DNA of 64,000 bases from Pseudobutyrivibrio sp. OR37 (GCF_900113655.1 NZ_FOQF01000001.1:166309-230308), one strand, 5' to 3'. Numbered from the stretch's first letter, positions 8,444-19,114 are shown. Translations and numbers: made by a program. Notes: generated from the sequence alone by a model not told the origin.

Positions 8444-9239
8444 ATAATCCAAAGAATTTCTTAACCTTGATTGATACAGGAGCTGACTCCTCAGAATATA
8501 CTCTATTTGCACCACTACCCTGGTATGAAACAACCTTGTAGTAGTATGTCTTGTTGTTTGCAACTGCAATATCATATAGGCTGTTAAGTCCACTAATTGT
8601 AGCAAACTTTGTGTACTTGCCATCCTTAGATGTGCTCTTGTAAACAACGTAGCCATCTGCATTTGCATCCTTAGACCACTTTACATATACACCAAGGATT
8701 GTCTGGCTGATGCTGTTAATCTGTGGTGTCTTAAGTACAGGTCTACCTACAGATACAACATCCTCTAAATCCTGTGCTGCAACTACATCTGTAGCTTCAT
8801 TGTTAAGACCAAGAACCTTTGTCTTGATAGTAGTATCCTGTAAAGAAAGACCAGCCTTAACTGTAAACTGAACAGTCATAAGTGTTCCTGCTGCAGTCTT
8901 TGGTGAATCGTTAACGAATGCATAAGCGATTCCCTTTGCTTCTTCATTTTCGTAATTCTTATTTACATCAACGTCACTAAACTTAATTCCCTCAGAATCA
9001 GATTTAAGAACTAATACATTTGGGTCGTACTCAACAGCAACTCTACCATCAGAAACAGTTGTCTTATCAAGTGTAAGCTTGTATGTAATCTTCTGGCTGT
9101 CTGCCTTTCCAGTAGATGTAACTGTTGTGTGTACTGGTGTAACATTTGCAGCCTTAGCCACATTTGTGTAAGGAGTAGATGTAAATAGTGTTAGCGCTGC
9201 CATGCAAAGAACGGCTGCTCTCTTTATTGATTTATTCAT
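8436..9239 (-). CDS. Secreted cohesin-like and fibronectin type III domain protein
   Basis: A 267-residue exported protein. Seen: signal peptide (about 1-30, hydrophobic core AAVLCMAALTLFTS, cleavage near VAKA), a cohesin/carbohydrate-binding-like beta sandwich (about 32-165) with the typical VAVEYDPNVLVL, IAYAFVND and GTLMTVQFTVKAG strands, then a fibronectin type III repeat (about 172-262: VYVKWSKDANADGYVVYKS, YYYKVVSY). No sortase motif or membrane anchor. The ATG at 9239 lies inside the end of the protease gene (ATGAATAA overlap) behind GGAGGAG, so the two are translationally coupled. The upstream protease carries dockerin repeats, hence a cohesin reading; binding is inferred. Confidence 0.75.
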   Translation of the reverse strand: MNKSIKRAAVLCMAALTLFTSTPYTNVAKAANVTPVHTTVTSTGKADSQKITYKLTLDKTTVSDGRVAVEYDPNVLVLKSDSEGIKFSDVDVNKNYENEEAKGIAYAFVNDSPKTAAGTLMTVQFTVKAGLSLQDTTIKTKVLGLNNEATDVVAAQDLEDVVSVGRPVLKTPQINSISQTILGVYVKWSKDANADGYVVYKSTSKDGKYTKFATISGLNSLYDIAVANNKTYYYKVVSYQGSGANRVYSEESAPVSIKVKKFFGLFS

Positions 9240-12200
9240 CACTTTCTTCTCCTCCTGTTGTTTCTTCTTCAGAAGCAGTGTCATCCTCTGATGGTGTCTC
9301 ATCGGAAGCCTTTTCCTCTGTAGCTTCTTCTGTAATATCTTCAACTACATCTTCTGCTTCTTCCTTATCCTGGTCATCAGTTGTTTCAGTCTTTTCTTCC
9401 TCTGTCTTTTCATCAGATTTCTTTTCAGCCTTCTTAACAACCTTAACCTTTACTTCAGCTGTAAGGTGCTTACCCTTCTTATCAGTTGCAAGTGTTGTTA
9501 CCTTAACTACTGTCTCACCTTCTGCAACTGCTGTGATAACACCGTTTGCTGAAACCTTAGCAATGCTTTCATCATCGCTTGACCATTCAACAAGATTGTA
9601 GTTTTCTGCAAGCCACTTAGGACCAACTGTTGCCTTAACCTGTGTCTGCTTTCCTACCTCAAGCTCAACCTCATCCTTGTCAACTGTAATATCTGTTACA
9701 AACTTTGTATCAGCATGTCCTGTGTTGTTGAATCTGTAAACTGATCCGTTAAGAGCGTAATCATATACCTCTACGTAGAATACATCATCTGGAGCATCGA
9801 TAAGGATTTCCATATCTTTATCTGCTTCTTCCTGATTTACAGCGTACTTGCCAATTACAGTCTTCTTATCGCTAGCGATTACAAGAACTGATGCTGTGTA
9901 GCGGTTATCGTAAGCTGTGATAGAGTACTTACCATCCTCAGTCTTAACAGCGTCTGTTACTACTGGTGCTGTGTTATCAATTGCCATTGGTGTCTTGATA
10001 AACATACCAGGAGCATTAAGTGTAGAAACATCTTCTACATCATTGTAGTAGCTTGGAATTGCCTGAAGTGAAATCTCAACCTCTGTACCATCTGCAAGTG
10101 GGTTACCATTAGCATCTGTACCAGCCCAGTTAAGATCCTGTGCTGCAATGTTCTCAAGCCATCTTCCCTTGCTTGCGCTATAGAACTCAGCGTACTGGTC
10201 TTTTTCGATATGCTCGAAATACTTCTCTCCGGTATTCTTATCAGTAATTGTAAGAATCAATCTACCAGCATTTCGCATTAATGAGTAATACTGTGCACCA
10301 AGCTTTGTTCCATTTTCAGAGCTGATTGCATTTCTATCTGCAATATACTTAGCATCATCTGCAAAGTAATTTGGAATGTAATACTTCTCGTTATCTATTC
10401 CAAGTGGATAGATTGAAAGGAAGTTTGTCTTTGAAATGCCTGAATATGTTGCAGCATTTGCAGCGTATTCTGAATTGTGAACATACTCCTCAAAATCAAA
10501 ATCCTCAAACATTGATGAATCCATCCAGCTTCCATAGAATGCAAGGAATGGAACTGACATGTCAACGCCACCCTTTACATAGATGAAACCATCTACATAC
10601 ATACCATTTTCGAAGCCAGCTAAATATTCTCTATCGCTGTCTGAAAGGTTGATTGCTACATTAACCTTTGTGCTATCCTTTACCTCCACTACTTCAAGTG
10701 CAAGATCAGCTACTGCCTCACCGCCCTTAAGCTGCTTAGATAAAGCGTAAACATCCTTTGTATCTACAAGTCCGTCATTGTTGAAATCATAGTATTCCTG
10801 ATTCTGTTCAACGATAGCAACGTCACGTGAACCGTTAACAACCTGAAGAAGAATCTTTCTATCCTTGTTGTTTACCTTGCCATCATCGTTAAGATCGTAA
10901 ACAAGCTTTGTATCATCAGCTGTAAGAGTTACTTCTGGGTTAAGCTTGTGTGAGCTTCCTGAAATGTAAGTTGTACCGTTTCTGTCATAAAGCTCTTCTG
11001 TAAGTACTGTTGAATCAAGTACATAATACTGTGCATCCTCGTCCATGTTATAAACATCGAATGAGAATGAGTAGTTACCTGACTTTGTTGGGTCATCACC
11101 AAGAACTGCCTTAACCTTACCGTCATTGCCTTCCTTGTCGCCTACTAAGATGTAAGCTGGTGATGAAATAGCGTCCTGAACATTTGCAAGACCAGCACCC
11201 TGCGAACGAGGAGAATACTCAAGACCTGTCTTATCGTTATCCTCATAAAGTGGTGTTGCAGTACTCATAATAAGTGACTGTGCAAGTGTTCTAATTGAAA
11301 TGTCGTTCTTTGCAGCAAGGTCATTTTCCTTGATGTACTGCTGTACAAGAGCACTCTGACCTGCAAGAGATGGAGCTGACATTGATGTACCTGACATCTG
11401 TCCGTATGTACCATTGTCTCTTGTTGAGTAGATGTTTCCACCTGGGCCTGTAATTTCTGGCTTAAGATCAAGTGAACCTGGAACACCGTAAGATGAGAAA
11501 TCACTCATTGTATATCCGCCAGGAACATCTCTGTCTGTTGCAACTGCTGTGTTAATCTTGATTGTTCCTTCGTATACGCCTTCAGCAACCTCTTTACCTG
11601 TTGCAGCAACTGCTTCACCCTCTGACTGCTTGATAGAAACTGCTGGAATAACAGCTGTGCTTCCCTGCATTGTCATTGTGATTGTGCCAGGCTGATTGTT
11701 AACAATAACAATTGCCTTTGCGCCTGCTGCCTCAGCATTCATCTGCTTCTGACCGAATGTGATTGCACCTCTGTATACAAATACAATCTTATCCTTTACA
11801 TCAACGCCTTCGTAATCAGCTGGCTCGCCTTTAGCGTTAAGGAATACGAATGGATACTCTGTACCGCTCTTGTCCTCTGACACATCAAGTGTTAAGAACT
11901 GAGGAGCAAGTGTATCATTTGCATCTGTATAGAAGATGTTCTTTCCATCAGAAAGTGTAAAGTTGTTAGCTGTCATACCGCTATTTACTGCTGATGCTAC
12001 TGTAAATGCGTTTGTGTATGATCCAGGTGAACCTACTGTATCAAGGTTTACATCCTTTGAAAGGTTCACGCCATAGGTTGAGCTATCAGACCAACGACCT
12101 GCATTACCAGCTGAAATAGAAACAACTGTGCTTGTACCTTCAAGCTTCTTGAAGATTTCATTTACATACTCTTCTTCATCAGATGAGTTACCAGCTGCTG

Positions 12201-13419
12201 ATGAGCCAAGACTTAAGTTGATTGCATCTGCCTTAAGAAGAAGTGCATCTTCGATAGCTGCCATGTAATCATCTGTGTAAGCACCACCGTTTGTACCGAA
12301 TACCTTCATTGAGATAAGCTGTGCATCTGGTGCGATACCAACAACTCCTGCTGTCTCTCTGGCAAAGCCAGTAGCTGAAGCTGCGTTCTTTACATAATAG
12401 TTTGCTGTAGCAATACCAGATACGTGTGTACCGTGGTCACCCTGCTCATCATTGTCATGTGTGATGTCAAGATTCTTGTCTACATAGTTAAATGCGAATG
12501 GAACTTTGTCATTATTGAAAAGTTCATCTGCTGTAAGTCCTTCGTACTGCTTTGTAGCATTAAGATTTGGAAGGACATTTTCAATTTCGTCTGCATTAAG
12601 AAGATTGTAATCAGAAACGCTCTTGCTAGCTGCCTCTGCTGTCTCCTCTAAATGAGCATCAAATGCATCTGCATCAAATGATGGATGATCGATATCGATA
12701 CCTGTATCGATAACTGCGATACGAGTACCTGCACCAGTGTAGCCTGTAGCCCATGTCTCGTAGCTGCCAACCATATCACCAGATGTGATTGTGTTTGGCT
12801 CTGCCTCTACACATGGCTCATACTGTGATGCAACATAAACAGCCTCTACACCATCTACCTTTTCGATAGCTTCGATATCCTTAAAAGCTACATCTGCTGA
12901 AATAGCATTTGTAAGGATTGAGAAGTTAAAGTTTACATCCAACTCTTCGCCATCTAAAGCTTCATTAGAAATCTTTTCTACCTGCTTCTCCTGAGCTGCT
13001 TCAATTTTGTCAGCGGCACGCATTGCTGATTTATTTTCAGCTAAATCCTCTGTGTCGTACCCCTTATCAAGGACGCTGTCGCCCTCCATTACAATAATTA
13101 CTCTAGTCTGTTCGTTAGGATCCACTTCCTCATTTGGTGTTTCAACATCCTCACCATTAAGAACTTCTGTAAGATCCTCGAGCCCCTCTTCCTTAGGGTC
13201 TACCTTTTCGAAGACTGGTAAATCTTCTGTTGCTTCTTCAGCTTCTGATTCTGCTTCAGACTGAGTATCATCGGCTTTGTCATTAGTTGTTTCAGATACA
13301 ACTGTCTCATCTACCTGTTCTTCTACTGGACTAGCTACTGCAGTGACTGTTGGCGACATAGCAAGTGCTGCTGCCATAATCACTGACAATACCTTCTTAG
13401 GTATCCAGCTTTTTCTCAT
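9232..13419 (-). CDS. Secreted subtilisin-like (S8) protease with PA insert, internal dockerin and Ig-like domain
   Basis: A 1395-residue cell-envelope protease of the lactocepin/C5a-peptidase type. Seen in order: signal peptide (1-30), acidic linker, I9-type propeptide (about 100-200), S8 catalytic domain with Asp238 (AVIDTG), His332 (GDHGTHVSG) and Ser679 (GTSMSAP), a PA domain inserted before the Ser (about 510-620), beta-rich Fn3-like region, two dockerin-type calcium motifs (DLNDDGKVNNKD near 842 and DFNNDGLVDTKD near 878), a Big_2-like domain (about 1275-1350) and a Lys/Glu-rich tail. No LPXTG motif, so surface retention must be by another route. The ATG follows a GGGAGG site. It probably digests proteins or peptides outside the cell. 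Confidence 0.93.
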   Translation of the reverse strand: MRKSWIPKKVLSVIMAAALAMSPTVTAVASPVEEQVDETVVSETTNDKADDTQSEAESEAEEATEDLPVFEKVDPKEEGLEDLTEVLNGEDVETPNEEVDPNEQTRVIIVMEGDSVLDKGYDTEDLAENKSAMRAADKIEAAQEKQVEKISNEALDGEELDVNFNFSILTNAISADVAFKDIEAIEKVDGVEAVYVASQYEPCVEAEPNTITSGDMVGSYETWATGYTGAGTRIAVIDTGIDIDHPSFDADAFDAHLEETAEAASKSVSDYNLLNADEIENVLPNLNATKQYEGLTADELFNNDKVPFAFNYVDKNLDITHDNDEQGDHGTHVSGIATANYYVKNAASATGFARETAGVVGIAPDAQLISMKVFGTNGGAYTDDYMAAIEDALLLKADAINLSLGSSAAGNSSDEEEYVNEIFKKLEGTSTVVSISAGNAGRWSDSSTYGVNLSKDVNLDTVGSPGSYTNAFTVASAVNSGMTANNFTLSDGKNIFYTDANDTLAPQFLTLDVSEDKSGTEYPFVFLNAKGEPADYEGVDVKDKIVFVYRGAITFGQKQMNAEAAGAKAIVIVNNQPGTITMTMQGSTAVIPAVSIKQSEGEAVAATGKEVAEGVYEGTIKINTAVATDRDVPGGYTMSDFSSYGVPGSLDLKPEITGPGGNIYSTRDNGTYGQMSGTSMSAPSLAGQSALVQQYIKENDLAAKNDISIRTLAQSLIMSTATPLYEDNDKTGLEYSPRSQGAGLANVQDAISSPAYILVGDKEGNDGKVKAVLGDDPTKSGNYSFSFDVYNMDEDAQYYVLDSTVLTEELYDRNGTTYISGSSHKLNPEVTLTADDTKLVYDLNDDGKVNNKDRKILLQVVNGSRDVAIVEQNQEYYDFNNDGLVDTKDVYALSKQLKGGEAVADLALEVVEVKDSTKVNVAINLSDSDREYLAGFENGMYVDGFIYVKGGVDMSVPFLAFYGSWMDSSMFEDFDFEEYVHNSEYAANAATYSGISKTNFLSIYPLGIDNEKYYIPNYFADDAKYIADRNAISSENGTKLGAQYYSLMRNAGRLILTITDKNTGEKYFEHIEKDQYAEFYSASKGRWLENIAAQDLNWAGTDANGNPLADGTEVEISLQAIPSYYNDVEDVSTLNAPGMFIKTPMAIDNTAPVVTDAVKTEDGKYSITAYDNRYTASVLVIASDKKTVIGKYAVNQEEADKDMEILIDAPDDVFYVEVYDYALNGSVYRFNNTGHADTKFVTDITVDKDEVELEVGKQTQVKATVGPKWLAENYNLVEWSSDDESIAKVSANGVITAVAEGETVVKVTTLATDKKGKHLTAEVKVKVVKKAEKKSDEKTEEEKTETTDDQDKEEAEDVVEDITEEATEEKASDETPSEDDTASEEETTGGEESDE

Positions 13420-13715
13420 GTTCTTACCTCCCTTTAATAGAATTTATAAAAACTATCTACCTGAGAAAAAATAGATAGCTTATAGCGAAATTATATAAAG
13501 AATATGCCCCGGATATTTTTTAAAGCGTAATTTAATATATTGATTTAAAGCATTATCGCTTTTAAGTGCTAAAGCATGAGGGCCAAAAAATAAATGCGCC
13601 TGAAACGCATTTATCAAATCTAATGATAAAAGTATATGTTCAGTCGCATTTAAAGTCAAGATATAATTATATTTTATAACGAATTCTAAAAAATATTTTT
13701 ACCGTTTAAATATTC
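13420..13715. other. Intergenic region between the trp operon end and the protease gene
   Basis: No gene seen. It contains the trp operon terminator (13585-13612), an inverted repeat CTATCTA...TAGATAG near 13453-13479 upstream of the protease gene, and AT-rich sequence that presumably holds the protease promoter. Confidence 0.6.
13585..13612 (-). terminator. Intrinsic terminator of the trp operon
   Basis: Perfect stem AAATGCG/CGCATTT (13592-13598 with 13606-13612), seven-base loop, followed on the minus strand by ATTTTTT. It lies about 100 bases after the trpG stop. Confidence 0.8.
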
Positions 13716-14282
13716 TTAACAAGCCAAGAAGTTTTCTAACATCTTCTCACCCTCTGGAGTCATTATTGATTCTGGATGAAACTGCAGGCCGTAGATGTCA
13801 TAATCCTTATGCTTTACCGCCATTATCTCACCATCCTCTGCTGTGGCAATTACCTGTAGATTGCTTGGTAAGGTATCTGCTTCAGCAGCTAGTGAATGAT
13901 AGCGGGCAACCTTTATTTCCTCTGGAAGCCCTTCGAATATTTTGCTTCTTGTATCAACAGCTACCTTTGACTGCTTGCCATGCATCAGCTCTTTTGCATA
14001 AGATATAGTTGCACCGAAGGTTTCACAGATAGCCTGATGGCCTAAGCATACACCCAATATAGGAAGCTTTCCTTTGAAGTGGGCGATTACATCCTCGCAA
14101 ATTCCTGCTTCAATAGGTCGACCAGGACCAGGCGAAATGATTATATGACTTGGATTTAATTTTTCTATATCACATAGACGTAGCTCATCATTTCTAACCA
14201 CCTTTATATCAGGATTGAACTTTCCTACCAGCTGATAAAGATTGTAGGAAAAACTATCATAGTTATCTATAAGTAGAATCAT
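13716..14282 (-). CDS. trpG: Anthranilate synthase component II (glutamine amidotransferase)
   Basis: Class I glutamine amidotransferase supplying ammonia to TrpE (188 residues). Seen: MILLIDNYDSFSYNLYQ start, oxyanion strand IISPGPGRP, nucleophile Cys in GVCLGHQ and the His-Glu pair in LQFHPESI. A stand-alone subunit, not fused to TrpD or TrpE. It overlaps trpE by four bases. The same protein family can serve folate synthesis (PabA); its place in the trp operon decides for TrpG, although a shared role is possible. Last gene of the operon. Confidence 0.95.
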   Translation of the reverse strand: MILLIDNYDSFSYNLYQLVGKFNPDIKVVRNDELRLCDIEKLNPSHIIISPGPGRPIEAGICEDVIAHFKGKLPILGVCLGHQAICETFGATISYAKELMHGKQSKVAVDTRSKIFEGLPEEIKVARYHSLAAEADTLPSNLQVIATAEDGEIMAVKHKDYDIYGLQFHPESIMTPEGEKMLENFLAC

Positions 14283-15772
14283 CTAAAACCTCCCTCAGCT
14301 TCCTTCACCGCATTTACCACTGCCTTCGCCTTGTTGATACATTCTATCGCTTCTTTTTCTGGTACGGAATCATAAACTATTCCGGCTCCAGAACGGATGC
14401 AAATACTATCATCCTTTTTATATACAAGCCTGATTGCGATGCACACATCAAGGTTTCCCGTAAAATCCAGATAACCTACGGCACCACCATAAATGCCTCG
14501 CTTGCTTTGCTCTAACTCATCTATAATCTGGCAGGCTCTAAATTTTGGAGCACCTGAAAGAGTTCCTGCTGGAAGGATGGCATCTACTGCGTCTATCGCA
14601 TCCTTCCCCACTGATAGCTGTCCTACCACAGTGGAGCCTATGTGCATTACATGGGAAAAGCGTTCTATTTCCATGTATTTATCTACCTTTACAGAACCAA
14701 GCTTTGCTATTTTTCCAATATCATTTCTGCCTAAGTCCACCAGCATGTTATGCTCTGCCCGTTCCTTTTCATCCCCCAATAATTCTTCCTCTAAAGCCTT
14801 GTCCTCGGCGCTGTCCTTGCCTCTTGGTCTGGTTCCTGCCAGTGGAAAGGTGCTGACTACTCCATTATCAACCTTTACAAGTGTTTCTGGAGAGGCTCCT
14901 GCAAGCTCAATATCAGAGCTTGAAAAATAAAACATGTAAGGAGAAGGATTGCTGGCGCGAAGCAATCTATAGGTATCAAACAGGCTACCTGAAGCCTTGG
15001 CCGTAAGGGGATTTGAAAGCACTACCTGAAAAATATCGCCCTCTTTGATATAATGCTTGGCCTTTATGACCATCTGTCCATATTCTTCATTTGTAAATTT
15101 AGGCTTAATATCTGTCTTAAGATGAATTGGCTCGAAGATTTTCTTTACTCCATTTTGAAGAAGATATTTAATCTCCATAAGCCTAAGCATAGCCTTATCG
15201 TAGCTTTCAGCTATATCTCCATCTTCTACCATCACCCCGGTAATTAGATAGATTTTTTGCTTAAAATTATCAAAGGCTATTACATCATCAAAGAGCATCA
15301 AATCCATGTCCTTGAAATCGTCCTGCTTGTCACACTTTAGTCCCAGCTTTGGCTCGGCATATTTTATATAATCATAGGAAAAATATCCTACAAGACCTCC
15401 TGTAAATGTAGGAAAGCCTTCTAGCCTTGGGGTTTTATATTTTGATAAGATTTCCCTTAAGGTATCGTTAGGATGGGTTACCTTTCTTTCTTCTACAAGA
15501 GTTTTGTTGCCAGCTTTGTTCTCTTTAATAAGAAGCTGTCCATCCTGGCAGGTGATTTCCAGTTTTGGGTTGAAGCCTAAAAATGTATATCGTCCCCAGG
15601 TCTCTGTTTGGCTAGCGCTCTCTAATAAGTAGCATTGATGAGATGCATTTCTTATGATTCGCATCACTTCTATTGGAGTGTACTCATCAGAAAGCATTTC
15701 AAGCATCACTGGAATTCTTTTAAACTCTTTATTTTGGGCAAGTTTTATAACCTCATCAATACTAGGATGCAT
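14279..15772 (-). CDS. trpE: Anthranilate synthase component I
   Basis: Chorismate-utilising enzyme making anthranilate with TrpG (497 residues). Seen: N-terminal feedback region with the LLES motif (CYLLESAS) that binds tryptophan in TrpE and usually distinguishes it from PabB, then the chorismate-binding domain with PSPYMFYF, ASPETLV, FPLAGTRPRG, DLGRNDIGK and GTLSGAPK. The ATG overlaps the end of trpA by 11 bases (ATGCATCCTAG). Its position after trpA, near the end of the operon, is unusual. Control is expected at two levels: T-box readthrough and tryptophan feedback. Confidence 0.97.
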   Translation of the reverse strand: MHPSIDEVIKLAQNKEFKRIPVMLEMLSDEYTPIEVMRIIRNASHQCYLLESASQTETWGRYTFLGFNPKLEITCQDGQLLIKENKAGNKTLVEERKVTHPNDTLREILSKYKTPRLEGFPTFTGGLVGYFSYDYIKYAEPKLGLKCDKQDDFKDMDLMLFDDVIAFDNFKQKIYLITGVMVEDGDIAESYDKAMLRLMEIKYLLQNGVKKIFEPIHLKTDIKPKFTNEEYGQMVIKAKHYIKEGDIFQVVLSNPLTAKASGSLFDTYRLLRASNPSPYMFYFSSSDIELAGASPETLVKVDNGVVSTFPLAGTRPRGKDSAEDKALEEELLGDEKERAEHNMLVDLGRNDIGKIAKLGSVKVDKYMEIERFSHVMHIGSTVVGQLSVGKDAIDAVDAILPAGTLSGAPKFRACQIIDELEQSKRGIYGGAVGYLDFTGNLDVCIAIRLVYKKDDSICIRSGAGIVYDSVPEKEAIECINKAKAVVNAVKEAEGGFR

Positions 15773-16538
15773 GGTAAGCCTCCTTCATTTCCTTAACAAA
15801 GCTGCCTACCTTCGATGGTGCATCCTTTCCATATTCTTCAATCACCCTTACGATGGCCGAGCCTACAATTGCTCCATCTGAAATATCTGCCATTTTTGCA
15901 GCCTGCTCTGGGGTGGAAATACCAAAACCAACAGCACATGGCACATCAGTGTTCTTCCTAACCTGTTCAACAAGATTAGCTATACTTTCATCAAGCTTTG
16001 TTCTTGCTCCTGTAACACCAAGGCTGGATACTACATATATAAATCCCTTGGCTTCCTTTGCAATCATGTCGATTCGCTCCTTTGAGGTTGGAGCAATCAT
16101 TGAAATGAAATCCACATCATATTTTGAAGCTGTTTCTTCAAATTCTGCTTTTTCCTCAAAAGGTACGTCAGGTAAAATGATTCCATCGATTCCTACATTT
16201 TTACATTTTTCGAAAAATCTACCTGTACCATAGGAAAAGACAACGTTGGCGTATGTCATAAATACAAGTGGAACCTGCACCTTATATCTCACCCTTTTTA
16301 CCATGTCAAAAACATCATCTGTTGTTATTTTATTTTTCAAGGCACGGATATTGGCGCCCTGGATTACAGGACCTTCTGCTGTTGGGTCAGAAAATGGGAT
16401 TCCAAGCTCAATCAAATCTGCTCCATTTTTTTCAAGCTCTACAATAATCTTTTCAGTGGTTTCTAAATCAGGATCTCCACATGTGATAAATGGAATGAAT
16501 GCCTTTTTATTATTGAATGCCTCTGCTATTTTACTCAT
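15762..16538 (-). CDS. trpA: Tryptophan synthase alpha subunit
   Basis: Cleaves indole-3-glycerol phosphate to indole, which passes by tunnel to the beta subunit (258 residues). TIM barrel with the catalytic Glu in [21 protein letters not shown], the Asp in [10 protein letters not shown], and the phosphate-binding end VGFGIST and GAIVGSAIV. Start chosen at ATG 16538 ([10 protein letters not shown]), which overlaps the trpB stop by 8 bases (ATGAGTAA); an in-frame extension to 16574 lies in the trpB coding sequence. The partner subunit is encoded immediately upstream in the fusion gene. Confidence 0.96.
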   Translation of the reverse strand: MSKIAEAFNNKKAFIPFITCGDPDLETTEKIIVELEKNGADLIELGIPFSDPTAEGPVIQGANIRALKNKITTDDVFDMVKRVRYKVQVPLVFMTYANVVFSYGTGRFFEKCKNVGIDGIILPDVPFEEKAEFEETASKYDVDFISMIAPTSKERIDMIAKEAKGFIYVVSSLGVTGARTKLDESIANLVEQVRKNTDVPCAVGFGISTPEQAAKMADISDGAIVGSAIVRVIEEYGKDAPSKVGSFVKEMKEAYHAS

Positions 16539-18324
16539 GGATATCCTCCCCTCTGTAGCGTGCGATTGCTGCACAATCCTTGTCTCCTCTGCCTGAAACT
16601 GTAACGATAATAATCTGATCTTTATTCATTGTTGGGGCCAGCTTCTTCGCATATGCGATAGCATGGCTGGATTCGATTGCTGCAATGATTCCTTCTGTTT
16701 TTGCGATGTATTCAAAGGCATCTACTGCCTCGTCATCTGTAACTGGCACATATTTTGCTCTGCCAATATCATGAAGATGTGCATGCTCTGGACCTACCCC
16801 TGGGTAATCTAAGCCTGCAGAAATAGAGTAAACCGGAGCAATCTGTCCATATTCATCCTGGCAGAAATATGATTTCATACCATGGAAAATTCCGATTCTT
16901 CCTGTGTTTACTGTAGCTGCTGTTTCAAATGTATCAATGCCTCGTCCTGCAGCCTCGCAACCAATCAGCTGAACTCCTTCATCCTCGATGTAGTGATAGA
17001 AGGAACCAATTGCATTGCTTCCACCACCAACACATGCGATAACTGCATCCGGAAGTCTTCCCTCTAACTCAAGAATCTGTCTTCTGCTTTCCTTTGAAAT
17101 AACTGCCTGAAAATCTCTTACAATAGTAGGGAATGGATGTGGTCCCATTACAGAACCTAAGCAATAATGTGTATCATCAATACGAGTTGTCCATTCTCTC
17201 ATTGCCTCTGAAACTGCATCCTTAAGTGTGGCTGTTCCTGATGTAACTGGGATAACGTCTGCTCCAAGAAGCTTCATACGATATACGTTAAGGGCCTGTC
17301 TTTCTGTGTCCTCTTTTCCCATAAATACAACACATTCCATTCCAAGAAGTGCTGCAGCTGTTGCTGTTGCAACGCCGTGCTGGCCTGCGCCAGTTTCTGC
17401 AATAAGTCTGGTCTTTCCCATCTTTTTAGCGAGAAGTGCCTGGCCAAGTACGTTGTTAATCTTGTGACTTCCTGTGTGGTTCAAATCTTCTCTTTTAAGA
17501 TAGATTTTTGCGCCGCCTAAGTCCTCTGTCATCTTTTTAGCATAGTATAAAAGGCTTGGTCTTCCTGCATAGTTGTTAAGTAAATCAGTAAGCTCTTTGT
17601 TGAATTCTGGGTCGTCCTTGTAATGGTTGTATGCCTCCTCAAGCTCATTTACTGCATTCATAAGTGTCTCTGGAATATACTGACCGCCGTGAACACCAAA
17701 GCGTCCTTTGCTCTTTGAACTTGTACCGTCTTTACGAACTGCACTGACAAAGCTAATCATCTTTTCCTCATCCTTCAAATGATTTGTTTCAATTCCTGTG
17801 CTTACATCTACTCCAAATGGCTTTGTGATTTCTATTGCAGAAGCCACATTCTCCTGGTTTAATCCTCCTGCAAGAATGAAAGGTCTGTCTATAAATGTCA
17901 AAAGCTTTAAATCCTTAATTGGAACTCCTTCACCATTTCCCGCATCAAGCATTATCATATCGGCGTTTGATTTTTCAGCCTTAATCAGCTCCTCTGGAGA
18001 GTTGGCCTTAAAGGTTTTGATTACTGGAATGTTGTTATCCATAAGCTCCTTGATGTAATCCTCGTCCTCGTTGCCATGAAGCTGAGCCACATCGATTATA
18101 TTTTCGTCAAACAGCTCCTCCACCTGTGAGGCTGGAGCATCTACAAAAACACCTACAGCTTTAATTTCAGGATTTAACATGCTTTTAAGCTGCTTTGCTT
18201 TTGCTTTAGTCACGTTTCTTCTGCTTTTGTCATAAAAAACAAAACCGATATATTCTGGCTTTAGCTTGTTTGCAGTTTTTATATCTTCTTCTCTTGTCAG
18301 TCCACATAGCTTAATAGTAGTCAT
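16531..18324 (-). CDS. trpFB: Fused phosphoribosylanthranilate isomerase / tryptophan synthase beta subunit
   Basis: One 597-residue chain carrying two steps of the pathway. TrpF domain (1-198): Cys7 in KLCGLT and Asp127 in MLDAGNG are the general base and acid of the Amadori rearrangement. A short Ser/Lys linker (about 199-207). TrpB domain (208-597): [16 protein letters not shown] start, PLP Lys288 in HTGSHKINN, glycine-rich phosphate cup VGGGSNAIG and the C-terminal VSGRGDKD. No stop or frameshift separates them. TrpF is more often separate or joined to TrpC; fusion to TrpB is rarer. The ATG sits 1 base after trpC, with a GAGGAGG site. Confidence 0.96.
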   Translation of the reverse strand: MTTIKLCGLTREEDIKTANKLKPEYIGFVFYDKSRRNVTKAKAKQLKSMLNPEIKAVGVFVDAPASQVEELFDENIIDVAQLHGNEDEDYIKELMDNNIPVIKTFKANSPEELIKAEKSNADMIMLDAGNGEGVPIKDLKLLTFIDRPFILAGGLNQENVASAIEITKPFGVDVSTGIETNHLKDEEKMISFVSAVRKDGTSSKSKGRFGVHGGQYIPETLMNAVNELEEAYNHYKDDPEFNKELTDLLNNYAGRPSLLYYAKKMTEDLGGAKIYLKREDLNHTGSHKINNVLGQALLAKKMGKTRLIAETGAGQHGVATATAAALLGMECVVFMGKEDTERQALNVYRMKLLGADVIPVTSGTATLKDAVSEAMREWTTRIDDTHYCLGSVMGPHPFPTIVRDFQAVISKESRRQILELEGRLPDAVIACVGGGSNAIGSFYHYIEDEGVQLIGCEAAGRGIDTFETAATVNTGRIGIFHGMKSYFCQDEYGQIAPVYSISAGLDYPGVGPEHAHLHDIGRAKYVPVTDDEAVDAFEYIAKTEGIIAAIESSHAIAYAKKLAPTMNKDQIIIVTVSGRGDKDCAAIARYRGEDIHE

Positions 18325-18325
18325 T

Positions 18326-19105
18326 TTAAATCCTCCTCAATTCATTTAGCTTAGCTGTTTTGTCCTCTGCCTTCATAAGTGTTTCACCAATTAATACAGC
18401 GTCTACCTTTGCTCCTCGTAAAGCTCTTATATCTTCATTAGCGGTTATTCCACTTTCTGATACAAAGATTATGTCTTCTGGAATCAATTGTCTTAGGCGC
18501 TTGCTATTGCCTGTATCCACTGAAAAGTCCTTTAGGTTACGATTGTTTACACCTATTATTCTGGCACCTGCCTTAATCGCCATCTCTATTTCTACCTCAT
18601 CATGTGCTTCCACCAAGGCGCTGATTCCAAGCTCATCGCAAATCTCAATATATTCTTTTATTTGACGTTGCTCTAATATGGCACATATCAGCAGGATTGC
18701 TTTTGCCCCTAGTAGCTTTGCTTCATAAATCATATATTCATCGACGGTGAAATCCTTTCTTATGCAAGGAATTTTTACCGTATTTGCGATTTCTTTAAGA
18801 TAATCATCACTTCCTAAAAACCATTTTGGTTCAGTCAATACTGATATGCAATCCGCCCCAGCCTTTTCGTAATCCTTTGCTATTTGTAAATAGTCAAAGC
18901 TTTTTGCTATTACTCCTTTTGATGGGGATGCCTTTTTGCACTCACAGATAAAAGCTATATCGTTTTTACGAAGTGCCTTTTCAAATTCAAAATTTCCCCT
19001 TGGCATATTGCATGCTTCTTTTTTTATTTCTTCTAGTGACTTATTTTTCATTTTCTCAGCGACTCTTTGTTTTGCATGCTCTGCCAATTGCTCAAGTATA
19101 TTCAT
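18326..19105 (-). CDS. trpC: Indole-3-glycerol phosphate synthase
   Basis: Closes the indole ring from CdRP (259 residues). TIM barrel with the expected residues: Lys in [12 protein letters not shown], Glu/Lys around [10 protein letters not shown] and CIRKDF, Glu in [19 protein letters not shown] and the SESGI phosphate end. Single-function, not fused to TrpF, which is instead joined to TrpB next door. ATG at 19105 follows AAGGAG; nine bases after trpD. Confidence 0.97.
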   Translation of the reverse strand: MNILEQLAEHAKQRVAEKMKNKSLEEIKKEACNMPRGNFEFEKALRKNDIAFICECKKASPSKGVIAKSFDYLQIAKDYEKAGADCISVLTEPKWFLGSDDYLKEIANTVKIPCIRKDFTVDEYMIYEAKLLGAKAILLICAILEQRQIKEYIEICDELGISALVEAHDEVEIEMAIKAGARIIGVNNRNLKDFSVDTGNSKRLRQLIPEDIIFVSESGITANEDIRALRGAKVDAVLIGETLMKAEDKTAKLNELRRI

Positions 19106-19114
19106 GGCATCTCC

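Noticed and set aside
13716..15772. pabA/pabB (folate) instead of trpG/trpE
   Set aside because: The component I protein has the LLES tryptophan-feedback motif and both genes overlap other trp genes.
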